Below, piece by piece: positions 1-10,830 of a stretch of DNA of 64,000 nt. Both the position numbers and the translations under genes were made by a program. How positions within the stretch are numbered: the stretch's first letter is position 1; each line of letters opens with the position of its first letter. The notes under the pieces were generated by a model. That model was not told where the DNA came from and did no database searches. It saw only the letters and a program-made list of their open reading frames with translations. The stretch is from Anolis sagrei (lineage: Eukaryota > Chordata > Lepidosauria > Squamata > Anolidae), in the NCBI RefSeq assembly GCF_037176765.1, contig NC_090034.1, positions 90,791,000 through 90,854,999 of the forward strand, given 5' to 3'.

Positions 1-189
1 AACAGGAGGGAAAGAGGCAAGGGGAGAAGCTTACAATGTAGTTTTCAGTTCCTCTCTAGTAAATGTTAGTGCAGCAACCAGTAGTTTGTTGTCTGTGGTT
101 ACTTTTCTGAGCATTGGCCTTAGTTTTGGTGACTGTTTTATTTTTGCTCCATGTGTTTTCTCTAGCTTGACATTGCTGTGGCTGAATGC

Positions 190-235
<46 letters not shown>
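190..235. repeat. (ATT)n microsatellite / LINE tail
   Basis: About fifteen ATT units. On the - strand this is an AAT tail following the LINE fragment at 236-507, so it is probably the 3' tail of that element. Confidence 0.85.
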
Positions 236-507
236 TGAAATACAAGAAGATGAGTCCACAGCAGACAAGATCACTCTGCTGGCTGTTGTATTGGATCATA
301 CGTCAAACACTTCTCAAGTGTCTAGGACTGTGTGATGTGTCAGTGAATAATTTGTGCAGATCCCAGTAAGGTGGCCTTCTGCAGCTGGCAGATGGTAATT
401 TTGTCAGTGCCGATTGTGTTTAAGTGCAGGCCAAGGTCTTTAGGCACTGCACCCAGTGGGCCGATCATCCCTGGGGCCACCTTTACTGGCTTGTGCCAGA
501 GTCTTTG
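236..507 (-). mobile_element. R4/Dong-like LINE 3' end, second copy
   Basis: This segment repeats, with divergence, the sequence at 547-840 (shared GGCACTGCA, ACTGGCTTGTGCCAGA and similar blocks). It ends in its own (AAT)n tail on the - strand. It is a second 3' fragment of the same LINE lying directly behind the first. Confidence 0.6.
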
Positions 508-509
508 CA

Positions 510-546
<37 letters not shown>

Positions 547-960
547 GATACATAACAAGATTGATACACAGCAAAAGATCACTATGCTTGCTTTTGTATT
601 CAATCACATGTCAGACACTTTCCAAGTATCTAGGACTCTGTGATGTATCGGTGAATGATGAGTGCAGATCCGAGTAGCGTGGCCTTTTGCAACTGACAGA
701 TGGTAATTTTGTCAGCAACAATTGTTTTTAAGTGCTGGCCAAGGTCTTTAGGCACTGCATCCAGTGTGCCAATCACCACTGGGACCACCTTGACTGGCTT
801 GTGCCAGAATCCTTGCAGTTCTGTCTTTAAATCCTCATATTGTGTAAGCTTTTCCAGTTGCTTCTTGTCAATTCTGCTGTCACCTGGAATTGCAACATCG
901 ACGATGCGTAATTTGGTTTTTTCCCATGATCGTGAAGTAAGGAGGATTGTGCTTCAAAAT
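510..960 (-). mobile_element. R4/Dong-like LINE 3' end with (AAT)n tail
   Basis: On the - strand the translation includes DVAIPGDSRIDKKQLEKLT and KVVPVVIGTLDAVPKDL, typical of the C-terminal region of R4/Dong-type reverse-transcriptase polyproteins. The (ATT)n at 510-546 is the tail. Confidence 0.6.
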
Positions 961-1312
961 TCTGTCAGCTTGTTTTCTATTGCCCTGCAGACTAGGACTC
1001 AGAACAATAGCTTCAAACTACAAGAAAGAGATCCCACCTGAATATTAGGAAGAACTTCCCGACTGTGAGAGCTGCAATATGTCTAAAACTTCAGGAATCT
1101 CTGCAACATCTGGGCATGCGTGGAAACAAAATAAAAGCAGTGGAACTCTCTGCCCTGGAGTGTGGTGGAGGCTCCTTCTTTAGAAGCTTTTAAACAGAGG
1201 CTGGGTAGCCATCTGCTGGGGGTGCTTTGAATGTGATTTTCCTGCTTCTTGGCAGGGGCTTGGACTGCATGGCCCACTCTATGATTCCAACTCTATGATT
1301 CTATGATTCTAA
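961..1312 (+). mobile_element. CR1 LINE 3' end
   Basis: The segment carries the CR1 C-terminal block (GACTAGGACTC, CTTTAAACAGAGGCTGG) and ends in the diagnostic TCTATGATTCTATGATTCT repeat. It interrupts the R4-like LINE, which resumes at 1313. Confidence 0.75.
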
Positions 1313-1510
1313 GTCCTAGAGTATTTGACGTGTTCATTTTGTGGAACTTTTTCAGGGTTGTGATCCCACCAGTTTTTTTGTCACAGGCAGGTGGCATTTT
1401 TTGCACAAGTTCCAGTGGATCATCTGAGCAACAGTATTATGCCTTTGCTTATAGTCCGTCTGCTCAATCTTCTTGCAGCAGCTGATTATGTGATCCATTG
1501 TTTCTACTTT
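1313..1510 (-). mobile_element. R4/Dong-like LINE, continuation
   Basis: The - strand translation gives a Cys/His-containing stretch with DHIISCCKKIEQTDYKQRHN and AQMIHWNLCKK, which fits the region upstream of the C-terminal block at 510-960. The CR1 end therefore appears inserted in, or joined to, one LINE copy. Confidence 0.5.
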
Positions 1511-1907
1511 CCAACATTAGTACCAAAAGGATTACAGATCAGTTTTAGTCAACTTTAGATTTGGTTTGGTTATCTGAGGTGCTGATTCAGAAAATTGCAT
1601 TGGATGGACCACATCAGCTCTAGTTTCTGATACAGAACATGCCATCCAGAAGCCACCATCTGCTTACTCACAGACAACCATATTTAATAATCTAGAGCTA
1701 ATGTGGTAGTAGTTATCTTTTGTGGGTAGTCAGCTTCTCCCCTCCCAACATCTCAGTTGCCTTGGAACTATAAGAGGGTTTCACGAGACCAGTTGCTCTC
1801 ATTGCTGCATGGTTTTGAAGCAATGGTGTAGTAATGGTGAGGCCATGGGCCATATTTTCATTCTTGTGGACCACTGGTGATCCATGGGGCACAGCTTAGG
1901 AACCACT
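1511..1907. mobile_element. hAT-like nonautonomous element (partial)
   Basis: The sequence is homologous along its length to the complete elements at 17232-17601 and 27299-27703. The right end GGAACCACT is kept and the left terminal repeat is missing. Confidence 0.7.
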
Positions 1908-2252
1908 CACCTAAATACTGGACTATCAGCCGAGCTGTCTGCTGGACAGCACCTTCTGCAATGGAGTCAGCCAAAGGCAGCCTGATCCTGGCTTCTTTTG
2001 GGTTTCTTTTTATTCTCCCTCACTCCCACACACCTAATTAGTTGGCCAATTGAAATAAACTACAATTGAGGTGTGCTGTAGCTATTATCCAATTGAAATT
2101 AATAATAGAGATAGTGGATGTCTTCTTCTTGTGAAGTGTGCTTCCTGAGTGCCATCATGCAGGTATTTACCTGTTTACATTCAAAAGTATCTGTTTCCTT
2201 CTCAGGCTGACATGAAAGATGCAGCCAGATTTTCACTGACTTTCACACACTT
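1908..2252. other. Unassigned noncoding stretch
   Basis: A/T-rich with no coding frame or repeat that I recognise. Confidence 0.4.
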
Positions 2253-2288
2253 GATACTAAACTTGATCTTAGCCAAAAGCCCAAAAGC
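2253..2288 (-). ncRNA. U2 snRNA 5'-end fragment (pseudogene)
   Basis: The - strand reads CTTTTGGCTAAGATCAAGT followed by TTAGTATC, matching the 5' part of U2 snRNA, which includes its branch-point-pairing neighbourhood. Only about 35 nt match and the rest of U2 is absent, so this is a truncated copy. Confidence 0.55.
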
Positions 2289-2831
2289 TAATTTCCTGTA
2301 TTAGATAATACTGGATTAAATTCTTTGCTTTAGCATTTGAGTTTGGCTAATATTTTCAGACAATAAAAAACGGTTAGCCTCACCTCGCTTATGTATTATT
2401 TCTCACTAACAACTTAAATAATGTTGGAAATAGCAACTTTCCAAGCCTCCACTAACTGTTTGCAAATGTGTATAATTGTTAACCTAAATTGTACGTACAC
2501 TTTGGTTTGCCAGTTTGAGTGTACACACAGGACTCCATTTTGTATTCATTTTGCATCAGACCTCAGTGGAGGTGGATGCATGTTGCCTTTTGGACTTTAG
2601 TAGAGTAATATGCTTTTAGATTTCAATGGAGGTGGATGCAGTTTGTCTATTTTCAGACTTCAGTGAGTACAGCTATACTTAAAGACTATGGACAATTGAT
2701 TATCATACCCTGTGCATGTAACACAGAGAAGAAACTACATCTTTTCTAACAGAACTCTAATAAGAAATGTGCCTGCATGCTGAATATATACAGGAAGTTT
2801 ATTAGTAAACCTGAGATGTTATTTTTAAAGA
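2289..2831. other. Unassigned noncoding stretch with a short internal repeat
   Basis: GGAGGTGGATGCA occurs twice, about 59 bp apart (near 2569 and 2628), in an otherwise featureless A/T-rich region. Confidence 0.4.
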
Positions 2832-3025
2832 ATGCTGGGGAAAATGGAAGGAAAAAGGAAGAGGGGTCGACCAAGGGCAAGATTGATGGATGGGATCCTT
2901 GAAGTGACTGGATTGACCTTGAAGGAGCTGAGGGTGGTGATGGCCGACAGGGAGCTCTGGCATGGGCTGGTCCATGAGGTCACAGAGAGTCGGAAACGAG
3001 TGAATGAATGAACAACAACAAACTT
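2832..3025 (+). mobile_element. RTE-BovB LINE 3' end
   Basis: An open frame at 2832-3011 encodes MLGKMEGKRKRGRPRARLMD, then GLTLKELRVVMADRELWHGL and VHEVTESRKRVNE with a stop. This is the C-terminus of the RTE-BovB reverse transcriptase (cow homolog ...GRQRMRWLDG...). The 3' tail is (AAC)n. BovB is abundant in squamates and known for horizontal transfer. Confidence 0.8.
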
Positions 3026-3199
3026 TGTTTTTGTTTCATGAGTGTATGTTTTAAACTAAAAGGGGTAATATTATGAAAGCTGGGTCCGGAAGCTCTGAGC
3101 GTTATGCTGTTTCTGCTTCACTCCTTCAGAAGCGCTGTTTGTGCAATGCAGAACGGAACACAGATATTATAGAAGGAATGTAAGAGTTCTTTAATGGTA

Positions 3200-3425
3200 A
3201 AACCCTTACCCGAACCATTACCCTAAACCTTAACATAACCCTAAGCCTAACCCTTAACCCTAATCCTAACCTTAACCCAAACCCTAACCCTTACCTAAAA
3301 CGTACCCTAACCCTAACCCCTAATCCTTACCTAAAACATACCCATACCTTAACCCCTAACCCTAATCCTAACCTTACCCTACCCCTAACCCTAAACCTTA
3401 CCCTAAACCTTACCCTAACCCTCCC
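3200..3425. repeat. Interstitial telomeric repeat array (CCCTAA)n
   Basis: About 225 bp of CCCTAA units, many degenerate (CCTTAA, CCCTAAAC, TACCTAAAAC). The vertebrate telomere strand is CCCTAA/TTAGGG. The number of variants indicates an old internal array, not a chromosome end. Confidence 0.9.
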
Positions 3426-4335
3426 CTCCTTTCTATCCTTCCACCAAATGCAACTACGAAGTATATTCCTGCCCTCAGTGTGCCGCTCTCCCTTTCCCTT
3501 ATTCACAACCGCCGTTGCAGAATGTACTTAACACTCAGAGCTTCCAGACCCAGCTATCATACTATCATCTTAAAAGGATTCAAGGAAGTGTATATCTTTT
3601 GGGCAATTGCAACCCCAAATTCTAATTCAAACAAACAACCATCCTCTGCTAAGCAATATATTTTTGTAGTGGCATGTCTTTATCCTTGGCAGTTTAAAGA
3701 CATGGTCCATCAGTTTAACAGCTGAGTTACCTGTGTGCCATTACATGAATGCTTATGAATATCACTTGTTCAAAGAGTTGACTTCTAACAAGATCATGCT
3801 TTTCTTGATTAGTGGTTTTCAAAAGGTGGTCATCACATGTTCAGGGAGATTCACATTTACATCTTTTTTTACCTTTTCAATAAGGTTATGGTGCAATTAT
3901 TTTCAATAGGTTATGGAATTTCCAATAAATAATTAATTTGGTTCATCCATTTGTGTCCCAGTTTTCAGTTGTGAAGTGCAGGAGGGTAAGTAACAATACC
4001 TTTGGATCTATCAATGCTTTCCAGTCCAAAATCTGAATTGTGTATAACAATATACACCCCATCTTCAACCATACAATGATGAAGGCAGAGTTTATTACTG
4101 TGTACATGTCAGTATCCATTGTGTTTCTTATTATGGTGAGAACAAGTGAAATATAATTCTTACCTTGACTTACCTTGCCAGAATCAACATGCTTGGTAAT
4201 TCATTGCCCAAGTCTTTCTTTCTCTGGGCTAACAGAAAGGGAAGCTGCCTTCTTTGAGTGGTGGAAGAACTCACGAGAGACACGTGATCCAAACAAACAA
4301 AGCAGCAGGAATATAGAACTTCTGGACAAATAAAT
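3426..4335. other. Upstream region of gene A
   Basis: No coding frame, RNA gene or clear repeat is seen. It probably holds distal regulatory DNA of gene A. Confidence 0.4.
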
Positions 4336-4343
4336 TATAAAAG
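4336..4343 (+). promoter_or_regulatory. TATA-like box upstream of gene A
   Basis: TATAAAAG lies 192 bases before the gene A ATG, which would give an untranslated leader of about 160 nt. A second weaker CATAAAAG lies near 4438. No transcription start is proven. Confidence 0.4.
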
Positions 4344-4527
4344 AACAATTTGGACAAAGTCCACAAGGAGAGGATGTCAAAGAACAGAGAAAATGCAGAT
4401 GGGCCACTGGGAAAAGAGAACAAGTGTCACACATGCCCATAAAAGAAGAATGTGGGCAACTGGAAACGGATTTGAGGCTGTACTTGCAACATTGTAAGGC
4501 AGGAGGACATCAGAGCAGACCAGTACC

Positions 4528-4824
4528 ATGAACAAATCTAAATATTATAAGCTTGAAGACAACGAGTCTCCCACTTACGAAGAGATTGAGCCACTGAAAC
4601 ATCATGCTGGTCTACAAGATCCTATGGGCTATGGGGCCACTACTCCAATACCACCTGGATATCGGCCTAATTATGACACACCTGGAGCAAGATCCAATCA
4701 AACTCCAGAGCTTCCATCTCCCCTCCAAGGAGATGAAGAACCTGATCACCTGTGTTACTCTATTTTCACCATGCTTTGCTGTTGTTTTCCTTTGGGAGCT
4801 GTTGCCTTGGTTTTCTCCATACAG
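4528..4824 (+). CDS. Gene A exon 1
   Basis: Ninety-nine codons from the ATG at 4528. The start MNKSKYYKLE aligns with MSNPKYQKLE of gene C, MSELNYQKV of gene D and MSNAYYEKID of gene E, which fixes the initiator. The Pro-Tyr motif near residues 14-17 is degenerate (SPTY) compared with PPPY in gene E. The hydrophobic end reads CYSIFTMLCCCFPLGAVALV. Reading on past the donor adds only a short intronic tail. Confidence 0.88.
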
Positions 4825-6541
4825 GTGAGCATGTGTATGAAGTGGGTGGGGGGATGACTATTTATTTATCATGTCATCAGCAACCATACCATTGTGTTAC
4901 AATTCTAACAGAACAAAACAAACACACAGATTAAAAAGAAAAAGAAAAAAAAGGAAAAAAACCACACAGATTTTGCAAATTTGGTAGTTGGTTAAATGTC
5001 CTTTGACCAGTATCTGGTCACTTGGAGTGCCTCTGGTGTTGCCGCAAGAAGGTCCTCCATCGTGCATGTAGCAGGGCTCAGGGGCATGACTGAAGCCTAC
5101 TTAAAGCAACTATTTTTAGCCAACTACAGGTTGATGATGTTTGGATTTTACTTCCAGAAATATTCAAAGGAAATATGGAATGATGGGTGTCTTTTCTAGC
5201 CAAATTGTAAAAGATAATAATAATATAATATAATAATAATCTTTATTTATACCCCACCAGCATCTCCCCAAAAGGGACTCGGGGCGGCTAACATGAGGCC
5301 AAGCCCAAAAATAGTACAGCAAAATAAGATAGAAAACAACAGAAAATTAAACACAACAAAATACATAATGTAACAAAATAAAATAAACAGTGCAAAATAA
5401 CATAATAAAAATCAAATGCAATTGATTTCAATATATCTTTAGGTGGCTCCTCTGGCATAGCAGTGAAGATATGTAAAAATGAAAAAGGGAATAAAGATGA
5501 CCCACATGATTAATAGAATGTCTAGGTAAAGGTTAAGGTTTTCCCCTGACATTAAGCCCAGTTGTATCCGACTCTGGGGGTTAGTGCTCATCTCCATTTC
5601 TAAGCTGAAGAGCTGGTGTTGTCCGTAGACACCTCCAAGGTCATGTGGCCAGCAGGACTGCATGGAGTGCCATTACCTTCCCGCCAGGGCAGTACCTTTT
5701 GATCACATTTGCATGTTTTCAAACTGCTAGGTTGGCAGAAGCTGAGCTTCCCCTGGGCAACGTCCCTGCAGATGGCCAATTCCCTCACACCAGAAGCGAT
5801 TTCTGGTCTCTTCTCGGAAATTTCAAAGGTCACTTCTGACACATTTTTTTTTAAAAAAATCATTGTGATAATATTTTATTTTGCACCATGGTGTCACAAA
5901 AAAAAAAACCTATTCAAAACCCTCTTCCATGTTGCCAAATAATGAAGTTTGAAGTGCATTACCTGGCAGTACAGAACATTCCAAAAAGATTGTTCTCAAC
6001 TTTTCTTGTTCTTTTTACTGATTTTGATCTTTTCAGTCAGGTACTAATTTGGGATAAGCTTGATAACACCAATATCTGTTACCAATTTCTTTGGTTATGA
6101 CCAAAATAGCTGCTATTATTACTCTAGGGTGCAATGGGATCCAAACAAAACCGACCAGCATTTATGGTGAAGGAAACAAAAAGGGTGTTTGCTCTTTTAA
6201 AAACAAACTTTCAGTGCATCAAGTGAGGGCAGAAACCTAATGGCGTTAGTGTGATGGCTCTGTCCACATACACACAATATTTTTAAATCAACAGCAAGGA
6301 TGTCATTCTAGTAGAAAATAAATACATTTTGGAAATGTTCCAAAATGTTAGTAGGATTCTTACATGTCTTGAAGCTGTGAGAGTTAATGGGGGCAATTTC
6401 CTTCCTAAATGATTGGATTGGTGATGCCAATCAATCACTCTGGTTTCTGACAGTCATACTAGTTCCGTTTCCAAATGCACACCTGCCCAAGACTTGGTAG
6501 AAATTGTGAATAAATACAGGTAATATGACAAACAACTAGAT

Positions 6542-6593
<52 letters not shown>

Positions 6594-9500
6594 AAAGAAA
6601 GAAAGGGAGAGAGAGAAAAAGAGAGAAAAGCAAAGCCAAACAGTGTGTTTGTCCCAGTGCATTTATCCATCCCTCGCAATGTGGAAGAGGAAAGCATTTT
6701 CCACTCTTATTGTCTAGTTGACAATGCAGCTTCCTTTTTCTTGTGCTGTGAAAACACAAATACATTTTTCTGTGCGCATTCAAAAGAAGACCTACAAGCC
6801 ACACCGTTGCCAAAGCATACAAGAAGCTCGGCCTGTCACTGAACATTGAGAAAACCAAAGTGCTCTTCCACCAGCCAATCCATCTAAATGCCGGAAATAT
6901 AGCTTAATGGTATAACATTAGAAAATGTTGACCATTTCTGCTCCCTTGGCAGCCACTTCTCCACAAAAGTCAACACTGACACTGAAATACAACACCGCCT
7001 GAGCTCTACGAGTGCAGCATTTTTCTGAATGAATTACAGAGTGTTTGAAGACTGGGACATCCGTAGGGATACTATGGTGCTTGTTTATAAAGCTATTGTC
7101 CTCCCAACCCTGCCCTATGCCTGCAAAATGTGGACTATTTACAGACGTCGCATGGAACGATTCCATCAGCGTTGCCTCCGAAAAAGCCTGCAAATCTCTT
7201 GGGAAGACACGTGGACAATTGTCAGTGTGCTGGAAGAAGCAAAGACCACCAGCATTGAAGTGATGGTCCTCCACCATCAATTCCACTGGACTGGCCACGT
7301 TGTCCGAATGCCCGATCACCATCTCTCAAAGCAGTTAGTCTCAAGACCGGAAAAGAGATTTAAAGATGGGCTCAAAGCCAACCTTAAAAACTGCGGAATA
7401 GACACTGAGAACTGGGAAGCCCTGGCCCTTGAGTGCTCCAGTTGGAAGTCAGCTGTGACCAGCAGTGCTGTAGAATTTGAAGAGGCACGAATGGAGGGCA
7501 AAAGAGAGAAATCTGCAAAGAGGAAGGCCGAGACCACCTTCCACCTGGAAACCAATGCCCTCACTGCTGAAGAACATTCAGGTCAAGAATAGGGCTCCAT
7601 AGTCACCTATGTACCCACTGCCAGGACACCGCACGTGGAGGACAATCTTAATCATGCAACGAGGGATCGCCTAAGTAAGTAACATTTTTCTGACCACAAC
7701 AGACTGCAGATTGGATACTTCTACACCCCATCAGTTCCAGTCCAGCATGCCTTCCTCATCCCACTGCACTTTCCATGCTATAAACAGTTCTGTTCTTTCA
7801 CACAAAGATGTAATATTTGTGTACAAAACAACATAGGTTTAAGAGCAAGGGCTGAAATCATCCATTCATTTCTTCCAATGAGATCTTGGAATCAGCTGTG
7901 TAATTTGGGTCTGAATGCACAGATTCTGTTTTCATCAACTGTACCCCAATATTAATTGCCTTCATCAGGATGTCTACGCCCCACACCACTGGAGAAATTA
8001 TACTATTTAGCTGGTGTTGCATGACCTGACATCCGCTGGGAAGTAGCAGCCAATAGTGAAAGAACCCAGGCAGAGACATCTTCGGCCGATCCTCTGTTCG
8101 GATATCAGCCAAAGCCTTAAATCAAGAAATAGGTTCCTTTGAGTCTACTTTGGAGTTTTTGGGGACCTTAAAATACCTTCTTTTGATGTGAATCCTAAGT
8201 TTTGGAGACTTTTGAGTTTTTGGACTGATACCTTCCAAAGCCACATACACAACCACCATCCAAGTTTAAGTTTTGGAGACTTTTGAGGTTTTGGAGTGAC
8301 CCCTTCCAAAGCCAGAAACCACCATCTAAGTTTTCCCAGATACACAACCCCCATCTAAGTTTGAGTACTAAGTTTTGGAGACTTTAGAGTTTTTGGAGTG
8401 ACACTTTCCAAAGCCCAGATACACAACCACCATATAAGTTTTGGAGCTTGTCAGTGTCACTCCATGATATGGGAATATAGATCCAGCCCAATGAAAAAGA
8501 CAGTATTGTTCGGCTTCCCTTCAAGTTTAATTTGGGGGGGGGGGGCTTTGCAAGAAGATGATGAAGAAGAGAGTCCAACTTGAACATTCTGAAGTCTGGG
8601 AAAAGTTTGGCAAATGGGGAAAACTCCTTTTGTGTGTCTAATGAATTGCAAAGAGTTCTTGGTTTTGTGCGTTTCAATAAAAGTTGGTTTCAAGTATCCT
8701 AAAAAAAAAAGAAGAAGAAATAGCTTCCTAAGATCTACAGAGATACTTGCAGGAACACCTCAGCAACTGAGAGTCCAAAAGTGGTAGGCTAAAATCCAGT
8801 ATCTCAATCAGTGGCTGAGACCGGATGAGAAACTCCCTCCTGGGCACATCGAAGTGTGGATGACCTGGAAGGCTCTGAACAGGCTGTGCTCTGGCACAAG
8901 GCGCAGAGCTAACCTTAAGAAATGAGGCTACAAAGTGGAGTCCACAACATGCAAGTGCAGAGGGCGACGACTTCGGCTCTAGACCCTTGCCCATCCTGGT
9001 TAATTAAATCGGCCAGGGAGGGGTTGGTTGATTGGTTTGGGTTGATCATTAATGCATTGCTGGAGCAAGGGATTTTCCCATCTAATTTGAAACAGGCTGT
9101 GGTCCACCCACTCCTCAAAAAGGCTTCCCTTGACTCCACGGTGCTGAACAATTACAGACCGATCTCCAACCTCCCTTTTTTTGGGTAAGGTGCTGGAGCG
9201 GGTGGTCGCCTCCCAGCTTCAGGGCTTTTTGGATGACATCAACTACCTGGATCAGTCACAGTCTGGTTTCAGGCCTGGTCACGGCACCGAGACAGCCTTG
9301 GTCGCCTTGGTGGATGACCTCCGTAGAGAACTGGACAGGGGGAGTGTGACTCTGTTGGTTCTCTTGGACATCTCAGCGGCTTTTGATACCATCGATCATG
9401 GTATCCTTCTGGGTCGTCTCTCTGGGATGGGTCTCGGGGGCACGGTTCTGTCGTGGCTCCGGTCCTTCCTGGAGGGACAAACCCAGATGGTGAAGCTGGG

Positions 9501-10790
9501 AGACGCCTGCTCGGACCCCTGGCCTTTGACCTGTGGGGTCCCGCAAGACTCTATTCTGCCTCCCATGCTTTTTAACATCTACATGAAACCGCTGGGCGAG
9601 GTCATCCGGGGTTTTGGAGTCGGGTGCCATCTTTACGCAGATGACACACAACTCTACTACTCTTTTCCACCTAATTCCAAGGAGGCCTCTCGGGTGCTGG
9701 ACGAGTGCCTGGCCGCTGTGTCTATCTGGATGAGGAGGAACAAGCTGAAGATCAATCCCGACAAGACAGAGGTCCTCCTGGTCGATCGCAAGCCAGATCG
9801 GGGTATAGGGTGGCAACCTGTGCTGGACGGGGTTACACTCCCCCTGAAGCCACAGGTCTGCAGTTTGGGAGTCCTCTTGGATTCATCACTCACACTTGAG
9901 GCTCAGGCGTCGGCGGTGTCCGGGAGGGCTTTTGCACAATGACTTGTGCGCCAGCTGCGACCGTACCTCGCGAAGGCTGATCTGGCCAGGGTGGGCCATG
10001 CCTTGGTCACCTCTAGATTGGATTACTGCAATGCGCTCTACTTGGGGCTGCCCTTGAAAACGGCTCATAAATTCCAACTGGTCCAACGGGCAGCGGCCAG
10101 GATGTTAACCGGGGCTCCTTACAGAGAGAGGTCAACCCTCCTGTTCAAGGAGCTTCACTGGCTGCCGTTTATCTCCCGAGCCCAATTTAAGGTGCAGGTG
10201 CTTACCTACAAAGCCCTAAACGGTTTGGGACCACCCTACCTGCGTGACCGCATCTCCATCTTCGAACCCACGCGCTCACTTCGGTCATCTGGAGAGGCCC
10301 TGCTCGTGATCCCACCTGTGTCGCAAGTGTGCTTGGTGGGGACTCGAGACAGGGCCTTTTCTGTGGTGCCCCCCCGACTCTGGAACGCCCTCCCAAAAGA
10401 TCTAAGACAGGCCCCTACACTGGCAGTCTTCAGAAAGAACTTGAAGACCTGGCTGTCCCGATGTGCCTTCCCAGATTAGGAATCTCCATTACCAAGTCCC
10501 AGAAGCACTTTAGTAGAACTAAGACTGCTGCACACCGCACACTGCATTTACTTTATGATCCTACATACCTCCTGCCATATCAGCACTTTTAATCTTGTAC
10601 CCTTTACTCTGGCTCGGCCCAGTTTTATAGTGTCCCGATGTTATTGTTTATTGTTGTTGTTTATACTGCTTAATCTGTTTTAATTTTAATTTTAATTTTG
10701 CTTTAGATGTTCATTGTTGTGTTTTGAGGCCTTGGCCCATGTAAGCCGCATCGAGTCCTTCGGGAGATGCTAGCGGAGTACAAATAAAGT

Positions 10791-10830
<40 letters not shown>

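Noticed and set aside
6454-6858. 134-aa open frame with long SFLSFFLSF runs on the - strand
   Set aside because: It is the translation of a (GAAA)n microsatellite; no codon bias, domain or homolog is visible.
8535-8640. T-box-like peptide in the retrocopy (VQLEHSEVWEKFGKWG)
   Set aside because: The resemblance covers fewer than 20 residues and stops abruptly; it is probably chance.
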